A stretch of DNA of 64,000 nt from Pempheris klunzingeri (taxonomy: Eukaryota; Chordata; Actinopteri; Acropomatiformes; Pempheridae), in the NCBI RefSeq assembly GCF_042242105.1, contig NC_092027.1:14733721-14797720 (forward strand), read 5' to 3'. The notes under the pieces were generated by a model. That model saw only the letters and a list, made by a program, of their open reading frames with translations, did no database searches and was not told the origin of the DNA. This document shows positions 25,280 to 36,900 of this stretch, piece after piece; position 1 is the first letter of the stretch; every line of letters starts with the position of its first letter. A program made the translations under genes and the position numbers.

Positions 25280-27356
25280 TGTGGAGTCGTGTGTTCATTT
25301 TAGGCTTCAAGCTGCTCTGGCAAATACAGACCCACCGTTTAACATGGCAGCGCAGGGAAATGAGTGAGAATGGGGGCCAATAGTAAGACAGCCATGACTC
25401 AGCCAGAGCACAACGCAGCTGTCTCCGGTGGACACTTGAGGTTGGGGTTGGGACCTTGACTGTGGACAACTGTTACTGAACTTCACCAAACCAAACCAAT
25501 GCCATCCAGCTGATCTACATGCATCCAATCATGCAAGACTCGGGGGTATTTTTGTATTTTCAAAGCATTTCTAGTCTTCAGAATGACTTGGCTTTTTATT
25601 TACCAACTTGGAAAAAAAAACTACCTCAGAGCAGTGTCAGGTGCTAGCTAATATTAGCCCTAATTTATAAAAATGGTAACAAAATCAAAAATTCTTGTGA
25701 CCAAACCAATAAAAGCCAATATTGTGTAAGAGCACTGTTCTTTCCTTTTAACCTTAATAAATGGAAAACCAAGTAATCATGTATGACTGGTTGGTTGCTT
25801 TAGTTGGTTACATCTAAGGGGACCAAATTTTTGTAATTGGGAGTCTCATCGTTTCTTGTTAGTACTTCATTTTTTTAAAAGAAAGTGACGAAAACAATCC
25901 AGCACAGTCTCATTCATGTGGTGAAACAAACTGTAATCATGACCGGATCATAAATCGTTAAACGTGCCATCGTCAGTAATTGCTATTCACTATGACAGTG
26001 TGTCAGTAGTTCAGCAAACTGTTGGTGATTCTGAGGAATTTTTGTAGGTGTGGGGAAGGTTTGTTGGGAAGATGTATGTACAGCAATAACGTTGGTGTGT
26101 GGGCTGTGAATTGTTGGTCAAAGCAACGCTCGATACACATTTTAGACTTTCTGTTAGCAGGACAATACTTCATCTCTATATTTGGAACCAGCTTTTTCTG
26201 TTTTTATTTCACCAGAATGTTGAAATATCATGGTTTCATACTGGATAGAGCCACTCCACGTGATCAAATGCCTAAATTTCGTTGCCGTGTTCACCCAGTA
26301 CTGCAATAAAATCGGGGTGGACGTCCCTGTCTCGTACTCCGTTCATTTCCACTTCCACTCCGATTAGCCAGACTCAACGCCATTTTTGTTAAGATTGTTA
26401 AGATGTAGTTTGCATGCGACAATTTACAAAGGGAATATACGCATTTGAACATACTTTACAATGCGTCAGGACATTGTAAACTTCAAAGAAAGGTACCTGA
26501 GGTTGTGTGGCAATTAAGTACACTTTGTCGTAATTTAACCGAAACTGAAAACATCCAGCGTGTCTGTAGTCGTTTTTATGTGTGCCTTTTGTCGGATCTC
26601 TCTTTTCTCCATCTGCCCCAACACTGGGTTTGTGAGTCCTTTCAACGTAAAAGGTTTGACGAAATCTGCTGCGCCACATAAAAAAAAAAAACAATTTTAC
26701 CATTTTTAATTATCATGCAACCTTGCGTGTAGATGCTGCATAGAACGATCAGTATTTGTGTTTTGCACTTTCAAAGCAGTCTCAAAAAAAAAAAATTCGC
26801 CCACTTGAGGTTGGGCAGAAAGTAAAAAGAAATAACTGACGAGGTATTTTATGCTATCAATAGGAATTATAAGGAATAATATGACTTTGAAGAGCTTTTC
26901 TAAAAAGGTTGATATATCTATATATATTCATGAAGTACCTCATAAGCCTGATATATGCTGCATTGACTTTTTTTTCTGTAGTGTACTTCATATTGTCCAA
27001 TAAAATTTTAATTTTTCCCCTTTTGGGAGGTTTGAATGTCACCACAGGCTGTGCACATGCCACAACCAGTAAATCTGATCGAGTTCTCTTGTAACAGAGG
27101 TGTACGTTACACTTGATGGCCAAATGATTATGCGTTATTTATGCAATTTGCGCGCAGATCTCACCAGAATATTTTTTCACTTGCAGCCACGTCACATTTC
27201 TGTGCTCTGTCTTTTTGTTTTTCGCGTATTCTCTGTGTCTGTGTAGCCAAAAATATCGGGTTTAGTTGACGAGGAGTCGACGTGCGCCAAGCATTCGGCG
27301 AGGCTCCTGTGGTATAACACGACTGTTGACTCAGGTATTGTCGTGAAAGGGCTTTA

Positions 27357-27402
27357 GGACCCCCCCCTGCCACCGCCACCCCCACCCCACCCCTGCACCT
27401 TT
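27357..27402 (-). other. C-rich tract, potential G-quadruplex on minus strand
   Basis: Runs of C on the plus strand (GGACCCCCCCCTGCC, CACCCCCACCCCACCCCTG) give at least four G3+ runs on the minus strand. If this lies in the ago2 3' UTR, the RNA would carry the C-rich strand, so any quadruplex would form in DNA rather than in the transcript. Confidence 0.5.
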
Positions 27403-28232
27403 GTCTTAAAATAGCCTTAGATCTACACATGAGTTTCCTATTTGGCCTTAAAAGTTTAACAAATTATGCACTACAGTTTTCACAGACTTGACAGAGAGCT
27501 CGATTCCCGTTCAGACTCATTTTTGAAGAGTTTGTTGTGTGTCATTGCCATGTTATCTACCTCCTATGAATGTAGGGGCTGTCCTGGAGTTCTAGTCCAC
27601 TGCAAAACTTTTAGATTTTCTTGCTCATTTAAAGGAAAACAGACAATCATCTGTAGATTCTTTAAAAATATAAAATATATTCCCCTATTCATTCATACAT
27701 AGAACTGATTCCAGGACACTCCGTTTTCTTGATGTTTTTTTTTTCCCCTCATTGGCCATTTTCATTTTTATACATTGTGCTTTTTTTTTCGTTGTAAGCC
27801 ATGATGGAGAAGCAAAGTGACCAAAGTCTCTTGGCAAAGGCAGCCCTGCACAGCCGTGTGGATTCAAACCTCCCTTCATTTGTGTCATTTTGAGCTCACT
27901 TTTGAGTTGTTGTTTTTTTTTTTTCTTTCTTTCTCTCTCTCCTCTCTTCTCCCTTATTTAAACCACGACATGCCAAAACTGAATTTGCTGTCATTCCTGT
28001 TCTGGTGAGGGTCTTTATGTTGCTGATTTAATTTGTTCACATCCACTGCTAAGCTCCTTGTTCTTGTTGTTGTAAAGTTGTAAGCTTTGATTTCTATTTT
28101 ACATTTCCTTATTTTTGTTAACATTTATGCTTACAGAACACAAGATATGCTGTAAACCCTGTTAGGACATAATGTGAATACGTATCACTTAATATAGTTC
28201 ACTCTTTGGCTTGACTGTAAGTTGCGTTAATT

Positions 28233-28238
28233 AATAAA
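28233..28238 (+). terminator. Candidate distal ago2 poly(A) signal
   Basis: AATAAA followed by A-rich sequence and then TTTTCCTGTTGTGTGG, a T/GT-rich stretch fitting a downstream element. Plus-strand T-richness falls off after this point, so it is the best candidate for the distal end of ago2. Confidence 0.45.
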
Positions 28239-28348
28239 AATGTTTAAAAAGTTTTCCTGTTGTGTGGCGAGCTGATAATTTGATGTTTTATGCTGCGATT
28301 GAGCAGTTGTATGATCCATTAATCAGACTGTTTGCACAATAGTCCTTT

Positions 28349-28559
28349 TTCACAGCGGACATTTTGACTTGTCATAGCAAGAAAAGGCACAGGTTTTAGC
28401 GATTAACAATGGCTCTGTTGTGCTCAAGCGTCCCATTAAGCTGTGACAGTGAGTCAGCATGAACAATGCCAGGACCCTGAATTAATAATTCAGCCATTAT
28501 TAATTTGATTATTTAGACCTGTGCTTTTTCTGTGGTGTGTAAAAAATGTCGCCTGTGAA
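28349..28559. mobile_element. Short inverted-repeat element (MITE-like)
   Basis: The left end TTCACAGCGGACATTTT and the reverse complement of the right end, TTCACAGGCGACATTTTTT, match with small gaps, and the similarity extends inward to AAAAGGCACAGGT against AAAAAGCACAGGT. This gives imperfect terminal inverted repeats of about 45 bp around 120 bp of unique interior with no coding capacity. It is probably an old nonautonomous DNA transposon between ago2 and mpp6. Confidence 0.6.
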
Positions 28560-29054
28560 CACATTCAGTTTTCAAATCAAATTTGAAAGGGTTGTTGGCA
28601 CGTCACTTATGCGGCATAGCTGCTGCGGTTCAGAGACGGCAAGTGAAGCTAAGGTCTAAGAAATGCTGTGTTATACACGTGCACGCTAACTCGGAAAATG
28701 GTGATTAAGGAACTTAAGTCTGATACAAATATAAATTACTGAAGATTTTTCCCTTCACAAATCTGAATTAATGATGAAATCTGAAATAATAATGATCTGA
28801 ATTAATACTTTAGTTCACAGTTGAACTGAAAACACATCAGGAGGGACTTGACTTGTGCTGCCACATTGCATTAATTGAAATGTTGTGGCAATGAAGTGGC
28901 CAGATTCAGATAATCTGAGAGCCTCCCTCTGGCATCAAGACACAAATTGAGGCAGAAGTTAAAGCATTTTAAGTATAAGTGACTTGCATTTACGGTCAAA
29001 GCAATTTAAAAGCTCAGTTCATCCAAATTACAGATTTCCTCGCTCACCCTTAGT
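28560..29054. other. Intergenic between ago2 and mpp6, nothing recognised
   Basis: Unique AT-rich sequence without exons, RNA genes or clear repeats. ago2 and mpp6 are convergent, so both genes end on either side of this interval. Confidence 0.6.
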
Positions 29055-29153
29055 GCTGTTTTTCACAGAAGACACTTGAATATAACAGAATCATCCTCGG
29101 TGTCAATAGTAACCCCTTCGTTTTTACTGCTGGGATGTTTGCTGTGAAAAAGG
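29055..29153. mobile_element. Second TTTTTCACAG inverted-repeat element
   Basis: The ends GCTGTTTTTCACAGA and, reversed, GCCTTTTTCACAGC form an inverted repeat about 99 bp across. They share the TTTTTCACAG core with the ends of the 28349-28559 element 0.5 kb away, so it may be a deleted relative. Support is weaker because the arms are short. Confidence 0.4.
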
Positions 29154-29550
29154 CTCAATAAGAGGAGTGGATTTTTTTTTTTTTTCATTTGTGGTGCTGA
29201 GAGCAGCTCGACCTTGCAGAAATAATGTCCTGGTTTCTCTGGATAATCAATAAATATAGACGGCTATCTTCTTGAATGTTAAATAATAAAACATAAGCCT
29301 AAACACACAGACATTGCTTAAATAAAATACAGACAAAAAAATATGTAACTCAGGGACAATCTGGCCAAAGAGTAATGAAAAAAAAAAAAAAGGCTATGAT
29401 CGTCTGATGCTTGGCAGTTTTTCATTCCTTCAGGTCTATTCCAAAGAAGTAGGCAGCTGAGATTTGATACCCAGCCTGCTGTCGGTATTTGCCAGGGATC
29501 AGTCTTCCAAGGCAAAAACACGATTTTAAAGACGAAACTATTTTGCGAGG

Positions 29551-30994
29551 TTTATTCAAGTTTATTTGTCATAACTTTGATAAAAATGTAAAAACAAATG
29601 TGTAGACATGAGGTGGATGTGGAAACAGTACAACAGGCAGTAAGGCTGTTCTCTAAGATGTGGCACAGGTTGCCCTCGGGATTTTGAAGAATACCAAAGA
29701 AGACACCACATGAAGTCATTTATTAGGGTTTTAAATGTATTTTCCTGAAGTTCAAGACAGGTTTCAGGACAAATTAATGGCATTCTTTGAAATATTTTTG
29801 CTTGTTTTGACAAAGAATAACAAAGTTTAAGACAAACAATGGTACTAGTTTTACCCTTTGGCTTTGATAGATGCATTTACCATCCAAAGTCATGTGTTAA
29901 ATCATACATTTATATTACAGCCTGTAGTTTAAATACCAATCAGATGTAACATTTAGGAATTTCAAACTTTATTTGGAGTATGATTAGGGCTTTGGCATAC
30001 TGCAACACTGAAAATGAGGATCACGAAGGAGGGAGTGGGTTTGTGCCACATTCACATATATAAAACATTAACAAATTGGCTTACGTAGACAATAAAGATG
30101 ACGGTCAGTGATAATGTTGATGGTCATATTCCAGACAGAAAGACAGGCTGGTAACAGGATCGTTAAAAACAAAAATCAAAGGATCACGTGCGACAAAACA
30201 TTCTATAAATCACCACACTGATGAAAATCTAGTGTAAGAACACAAAACTAGACAAAATTAACAGACACAGTGTTTGATCTTGAAAAAGTACATTATAAAG
30301 TCGTTTTTCTTTTACATACTGGAGGAATTGTGCACAAACGGGCCTTTTAACCTCCTGATTTCTGCCCAGCTGATCCTGTGGAGGACACTGATGGGGAAAT
30401 CTTACAGCCGGCTACGTAAAAATCACTAAAGGTTTAAGCCGTATGCACGTGACAATAAAACACAGTTACACATGTTGCTCGGACAAGGTAATGATGTGTG
30501 TCACTGACTGTTCAAAGATCTAATCCATCTCCTTTCCTCATCTTCATATTGGAGCTCGGACGGTGATCGTAAATCCTGGATGTCCATGACGAAAGACTGA
30601 CAAAAATGTGTGAAATCAGGAGGAAACGACTACAAAATAAGACGTGTAACTACAACAATAAATTAATGCAAAAATATGGCCCAAGTAACGTGACCAGATT
30701 TTTTTTGTTTCATTCTCACTGGAATTCCACATTGAATAGAAAGATCTTTCATAAAAAGTTATAAAATAAATAAGCACTCTTTCCCTTTGAGTTTTGAGTA
30801 GAAAAAAAGTTGCATGGCGTGCAGGCCCAAGAGGAGAGAGAGCAGTTAGAGAAGTATTTTCTTTTTTTTTTTTTTATCACTTAGTATCTCTGCCCTCTTC
30901 TCTTCTTTGTCCTTTGTGGTTGGAAACACACACACATGCTGGTGGGTCGGTGCGACTCGCCCACAGTGGTCAGTGGGAGCACCGTAGCCGGTCC
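29551..30994 (-). other. mpp6: Probable mpp6 3' UTR with two poly(A) signals
   Basis: Downstream of the mpp6 stop on the minus strand, about 1.4 kb contain no exon. AATAAA occurs on the minus strand at 29566-29561 and 29556-29551; further AATAAA-type hexamers occur upstream (for example near 29961-29967), so shorter ends are possible. The UTR end is inferred from these signals only. Confidence 0.5.
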
Positions 30995-33900
30995 TCAGTA
31001 CACCCAGTTCACCGGGACCCACTGGGGTTCACTGCACAGTTTGTCCACGGAGGCCTGTAACGTCTCGAAGGCCTTGTCCAGGTTGTCGTTGACGATGGTC
31101 AGGTCGAAGTAGTGGCTGTACGCCCTCTGGATCCGAGCGCTCTCATCCACCGTCTTCCTCAGGTCCACATCCTGCCGACGCACAAACCACAGGTGAGTGG
31201 AAACTTAAGCATATTATAGATGCACGATAGCATAAACATGGCACATGTCAGTGGCCAGGGGAGCAAATAAAGGCTGAATGAATAAATTAGTTGTTGAGTA
31301 TTGGCTGTGAGTCACTTTCTAGAGGCATTTTGCAGTCCCAGAAGGAAAAACAACAAAAAACCACCAGGTACTATCCAGTATTTTGTCTCAAGAATTCAAA
31401 GTGCCACTGCTACTTACACTAGTTTTGATGTACTTGTACTTAACTTGGTCAATTATATAGTACTTTGTACTTGTACTACTAGAAAGATGATGAACATTTT
31501 ACATAGGAACAGTGTGACGATGGGTTTATGTTGTTATTGATTAAACTACTCCATAATGTATAAACTGGGCTCAACATGAAAATCCATGTTAAAGTATCAG
31601 TGACAATGGTCCAATCATATAATAGAACAGAGTAAAATATATGGTAATACTCTGAAAGGGACAAATAAAAGGAAAATTTTACTTTCACTTTCACTTTATG
31701 TAAATGTTACTTCTACTCCTGCTAATTTAACTTGAATAAAACTCAGAATGCAGCATGTTTGGTGTGTTATTTCTTTGCTTTAAAGTTGATGCCTCTGAGT
31801 GGTTACAACATCGGGGGGTGGATATGAATGTGTGAATGTATAATCAGGCGTTCATCTGTCTGATTTTCTCTTTTTGGTGGCTCAGTGGGTAATGTAAGCA
31901 TGTCATCATTTTTGTAATGTGCATGGGAGTTGTCAACCCACCGTGAGCTGCTTGGTGGTGATGCCCGCGTCCACCACGGCTTTGTGCATGGCCTTGAGAG
32001 TATCAAAATCCGGCGCTGCAATGAACACCACGTAAGGCATGAACTCGGCTGTTTTCAGTACCTTCAGAGCCTGAGGAGAGACACAGTGGGTGACATAACA
32101 GCCACTTTAATTTCACTTTAGTCCCTTCTTTATATTCCTGACAGTGTTCTCTGTGAAAGGACTCCTCCAATGTTTAGCCCAGTCTAAAGTCTACAACCCT
32201 TTCTAAACCTCCTCTCACCTGTGGGTTGACATCCAGGATGCAGGTGCGTCCTGTGCCCACCACCTCATGGATGGACTCGATCTTGGTGCCGTACAGGTTA
32301 CCGTCGTACTCGCCGTGCTCCAGGAACCGGCCGGCTTTCACGTCCACTTCCATCTCTGACCTTGTAGTGAAGTGGTAGGAGTTGCCGTCCAGCTCATCGT
32401 CACGGGGCCGTCGTGAAGTATCTACAAAAAAACCCTTCAGTTTAATGTTTGATCTGTTCTCTCTGTACCCGAATCTGGAAATACAGACAAAAACCAAGCA
32501 TGACGTACATGGTATAGTGGTGCCAAAGCGTGTGGGTTGGAGGACCATCAGTCGGTTCTTCAGGCTGCGTCGGCCAACGCCCTGAGCACCAATCAGAACC
32601 AGCGTCTTTCTCTGGAATGCTGGCACCTTTGCCACCTCTTCATAGATCTGCAGCTCATGTCTGTCAAACTCTATTTAAACAGAGGCACAATTATTAGTCA
32701 GTGACAGAAAAAAATACTAAAGATGCCAGATAAAAAACAGCATAAAAGCATCTTCTGACCTGCATTCTTGGCTGTCAGGTACATCATCTTCTTCTTCTTC
32801 TTTCCAGCTATGGTTCCACACAGAATCCCTACAAAAGACCAATTATTTATGCGTTTTTTTTCTGTGCTATTATAGAATTTAGCCAGAAGGAGGCAGACAT
32901 GGACCATTTTCTGGCTACCCAGGCCTTGTCGCTATAAATCACTTTTTAGTGGTTAAAGCAGGAGAGAAGTGACAGAGGTCTGGCAGCGAACCAGTTCACA
33001 GACTTTAGGTCAATCCATCTTTTTCAACATCAGCATTGCTTAAGAAAAAAACAGGAAACACTTGGGTGTTTTTGCTCTAACCAAAACACAATTCACAGTG
33101 TTTATTCAAAAGTCAGGCATGAACGCCACTGGGAAACTCGCACGCTAACATACCTGATCCATCAAAGTCTCGAGGAACAAAAGCTTTCCTCTTCTCTTCC
33201 AAGAACTGACTGGGTATCAGTCCTGTTGCCCCACCGACCACTTGGCAAGCCTGCAGCACATTGCAGATCAGTTCAAGTCCTGAAATCTTTCCGTTCCTGT
33301 GATCTTGAGTCGAACAGTCGAGGGAAATAAAAGAATGAAATCTCACCTGCCACCAGTTGGGATCCTCTCTGTTGACAATCTGAAGGATGTCACCTTTCTT
33401 GAAGGCCATCCCTGCCTCTCGACAAGGGATCAGGTTGTCGTTGGCTGGGTTGTAGTCAAAGTATGGTCGTACATACACCTGTGACAAACCAATGTACCGT
33501 TTTGAGTCTTTGCAGCAATCAATTCATACTTATTGGGGGTTTTTGTAAGTTTGCCTCTCTTAAATTAAAAAAAAGCCTGTGGTTGAAGCACACACATACA
33601 TAAAAAACCCTTTAAAAAAAAAAGAAAAGCAAAGAGACGCAAGCTCAGCATGTAGTTTCACACACTGACACACTAACAGTGGCTCACTCACACCCATTAC
33701 GTTCAGTGTTGCACACTGTGCCCGACACAGCTGGTCACACTGCGCCAACCGTGGAAGCTTTTGCCAGAAAGGCTAAGAGCTCTGGCCAGTGTATTAGATT
33801 AAACAAGCAGCCAGAGGAAGCAATAAAACAAGCCAGTAAAATATACTGTGCAGCGCACCCTGAGCCACAGAGCAGGATGTGATTTTGCATTATGTCTCAT

Positions 33901-36900
33901 TCGCTTTTACTGCTTTTTATTCAATTTAAGCCTTACGAGCATTCCAAAGTTTATGTCTGTTTGTGAACGGTGCACAATATCTTTAGTGACCTTTTTTTAC
34001 TCAGGAGCCATAACTGGTAGAAACAAGTGTGGCGCAAAATATCTAATAATATCATAAATGAAAGTACTTTCTATGTGAGGGAGCATGCAATTACAGGAAG
34101 CATGTGTGTGAGTGCGTGTTAGAGAGAGAAACGGCTAGTGTGACCTAGATAGCATGTGGAGTGTTATTAATAGGGCTCCCAGGGTTCACATTCCTGCGCA
34201 GGGGATTGTGGGAGGGCCGTAGGACAGAGCACCAGCCCTGTGCCACTGCTCAACATCTGCCAGTCATTACATAAGTGTGCATGCTTGTGTTTACATTATC
34301 GTCTCATCTGACGTGCGTGTGTTTACCTGTGGCGGTGCAGGGGCGTCTCGGTAGCTCGGGAGTATTTTCAGGGTGATCCCCCCGCTGCAGTCTTTGAGCA
34401 TCTCCTGCAGCTCGGTGGGGTTGTTACCGACGTCCTTCCCGTTCACTTCCTTTATAATGTCTCCCACATGGAGCAGACCCTGCCTGTCAATCATGCCGCC
34501 GTGAAGGATTCTCGCAATTACCAGGTCGTCTTTCTCCACGCGGAATGTCACGCCCTGAGAGAACGGAGAGAGCAAGATGATGTTCGTCCTCTGCTTCTTG
34601 CAGCATGCACGCACAACCCTGTTTCACTCACCTTCACCCACAATCCTGCTGTTCTGACATCAGCTCACACCCTTAATGATTCACTTTATCATGCACTCAA
34701 CCGCTCCCCTCCAGCAGTATCCACACACACACACACACACCCACACACACACACATACACATGGACACGCTCACACTGTCTTGCTCTGCTCACCAGTGGC
34801 TCTCCGGCCTTCTTGCGGATGCCAATCATGCGTACAGCATCGGCCTGCATCAGCGCGCTGTTCACTGCCGCATCATTGGCCATTTCAGTCGGGGGCGGAA
34901 CTTCATAGCACTTGGAGGCCACCATGTCGTGCGCCTCCAAAAGTGACTTTAAGAAAGAGAGGAGGACAAAGTGAGAGGGAGAGAGTGATGATGGTTAAAG
35001 CAACAGTATTTAATTTAAAAGAAGAAAAATCACATTTGTCCTCTTACAAATGAAAAGATTGTCTGTGTGACTGTCTGATTCAGTGCCCTCTGTGGTTTTG
35101 CTCCTACAGCCTTACTTGGTCTGGTATGACCAGTATCTTATGGATGCTAATGTTATCTAATGTTATCAAACTTTTATTAGAATGGTAAGTAATGGAACCC
35201 AATCTAAGCTCTGCATCACCCTGCTCGCTGTACATTACTATTATTAGCAACACAATTTATACTAAAGAAGTCAACAATTTGACATAAAATATTGATTATA
35301 AAATTATTTTATTGCTTCTGATTATCAGAACTATGTCCACAACAACATTCTGCTACACAGAAATAACAGAGCATAGAATGCTACAGTTTGTTTATCATGT
35401 GTCTTCTGGAGTTTGGTTTTCCAAAAATGTGAAACAATAAAAACACTAAACCAGGAAGTCCTGGATGTGCCTAAGTTGTGGCTAAAAACAAAAAAAACTA
35501 ATCATCTAATGGCTCAAATCCCAAATATGGATTACCACCACAATGTAATCAATTAATCACTGGTTTTTCTTTCATCCAAGCCTCTTGAGATGCTAACGGC
35601 AGCACTTTAAAATGTCCTTCCAGCTATTAGACAAACTGGTAAAGAAAACAAGTCTGTAAACTCACACAATATGTGATGTAATATCCGAGTCTCTCTCTCT
35701 TTTCTTCCCAACCTGTGTCTACCTCCCCCCCTCTTTCTCTCTCTCTCTCTCTCTCTCTGTGTGTCTCTCCCTCAGTAGGTCAAAAGGGTCTTATCCTTCA
35801 GCTTACAGCACAGAGGGGCTCTGATTGGTGCAGAGGCTTCACTGGGCTCAGAAGTCTAACTCCCATTGGCCCAGCCTGTGTAAATCCGCTGGCAGGTCTA
35901 AGGATAAAGGTTAATGTTCTACCGATGCATGAGGACAGGATACAAAACAGCAGCTCAGCGCTACTGTAACTACAGTTGAAGTTATTTACAGTGTCAATCA
36001 GTGGTGTTGGATGCAAAGACATTGCAAAGATATTAGATAAATGTGAGAGTGGTTCAAAATAGTGTCAGCCGGCACCTGTACGTTACTGCCCATACAGAGT
36101 TAATATTCAATCCAGTAGCAGGACAATCACATCAAGAAATCCTGTCTGTTTTACCTTTACCTGTGTGTGTGCTAGACTGAGTGTTTGCTCCGGCTCACCT
36201 GGAAGTGTGGCTCCTGGAGGATCCTGGACAGCTCGGCCGCGCTGTCGTCTTTAACCTTGAGACCGCTGATGTCGCCCAGGATCTCCGTCACCAGCTCCAC
36301 ATTGTTGTCCTGCACCGCTTCCAGCTTCACTTCCTCCAGCTGCTCGTGAGCCTGGGGGACACGGAGACACTCAGGCGGGATAGATGGATAGGTGCTCTCT
36401 GTAACTCTGTCTGTTACATTAGCAATTATTTAGATGTGCGGATGAATGGATGAAACGGACTTTTGTTGTGTAGTAATGATTACTGATGTTATATCGGATT
36501 AGATTTGCTGTGGGATTCTATTCTGTTCTCTAAGCACACTGTCTGCCTCGTGTTACAATGGTAAAAGTCTAAGGAGTGTGTTTTTATGTTTAGTCAAATG
36601 TCATCTCTGCCAGTATCAGCCCTGCGGGGAGCAGCTGAATGGCCAAAAATGACAACAGCCTGTGGGGCAGGACTGCAGCTGTACTGTCAATGAACTCAGT
36701 GCTCACTTCCTACAGACTAGACTTCCTGTAGAAGTGAAGATGGATGTTAGAGCAAATGGTTTGTGTGCAGAGGCACTGCAATACATGCACTGTCAGTAAA
36801 AAAAAAAAACAGTAGTGTAAAGCTGCATCGCTCGCTGACAGTGTGTATGCATTTGTGCAATTCCTGTGTGTGCAGATGCACTGAGCACCGTGTTAGTCGA

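Larger units (their letters stand above)
19205..28260 (+). other. ago2: Probable very long ago2 3' UTR
   Basis: About 9 kb downstream of the ago2 stop contain no coding exon but show strong T-richness on the plus strand, with many T10-T17 runs (for example near 20752-20768, 21067, 23320-23338, 24361, 27913). Such asymmetry fits transcribed UTR. Poly(A) signals AATAAA lie at 20770, 26305, 26999 and 28233. Mammalian AGO2 also has an unusually long 3' UTR, of around ten kilobases. The signal at 20770 could end a short form of about 1.6 kb. A transposon copy sits within at 24824-25279. Without transcript data the extent is an inference. Confidence 0.55.

Noticed and set aside
31420-31735. Possible full dispersed repeat in the last mpp6 intron
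   Set aside because: The phrases resemble a common fish repeat but the ends cannot be defined, so it is listed only as a weak note and not as a mobile element.
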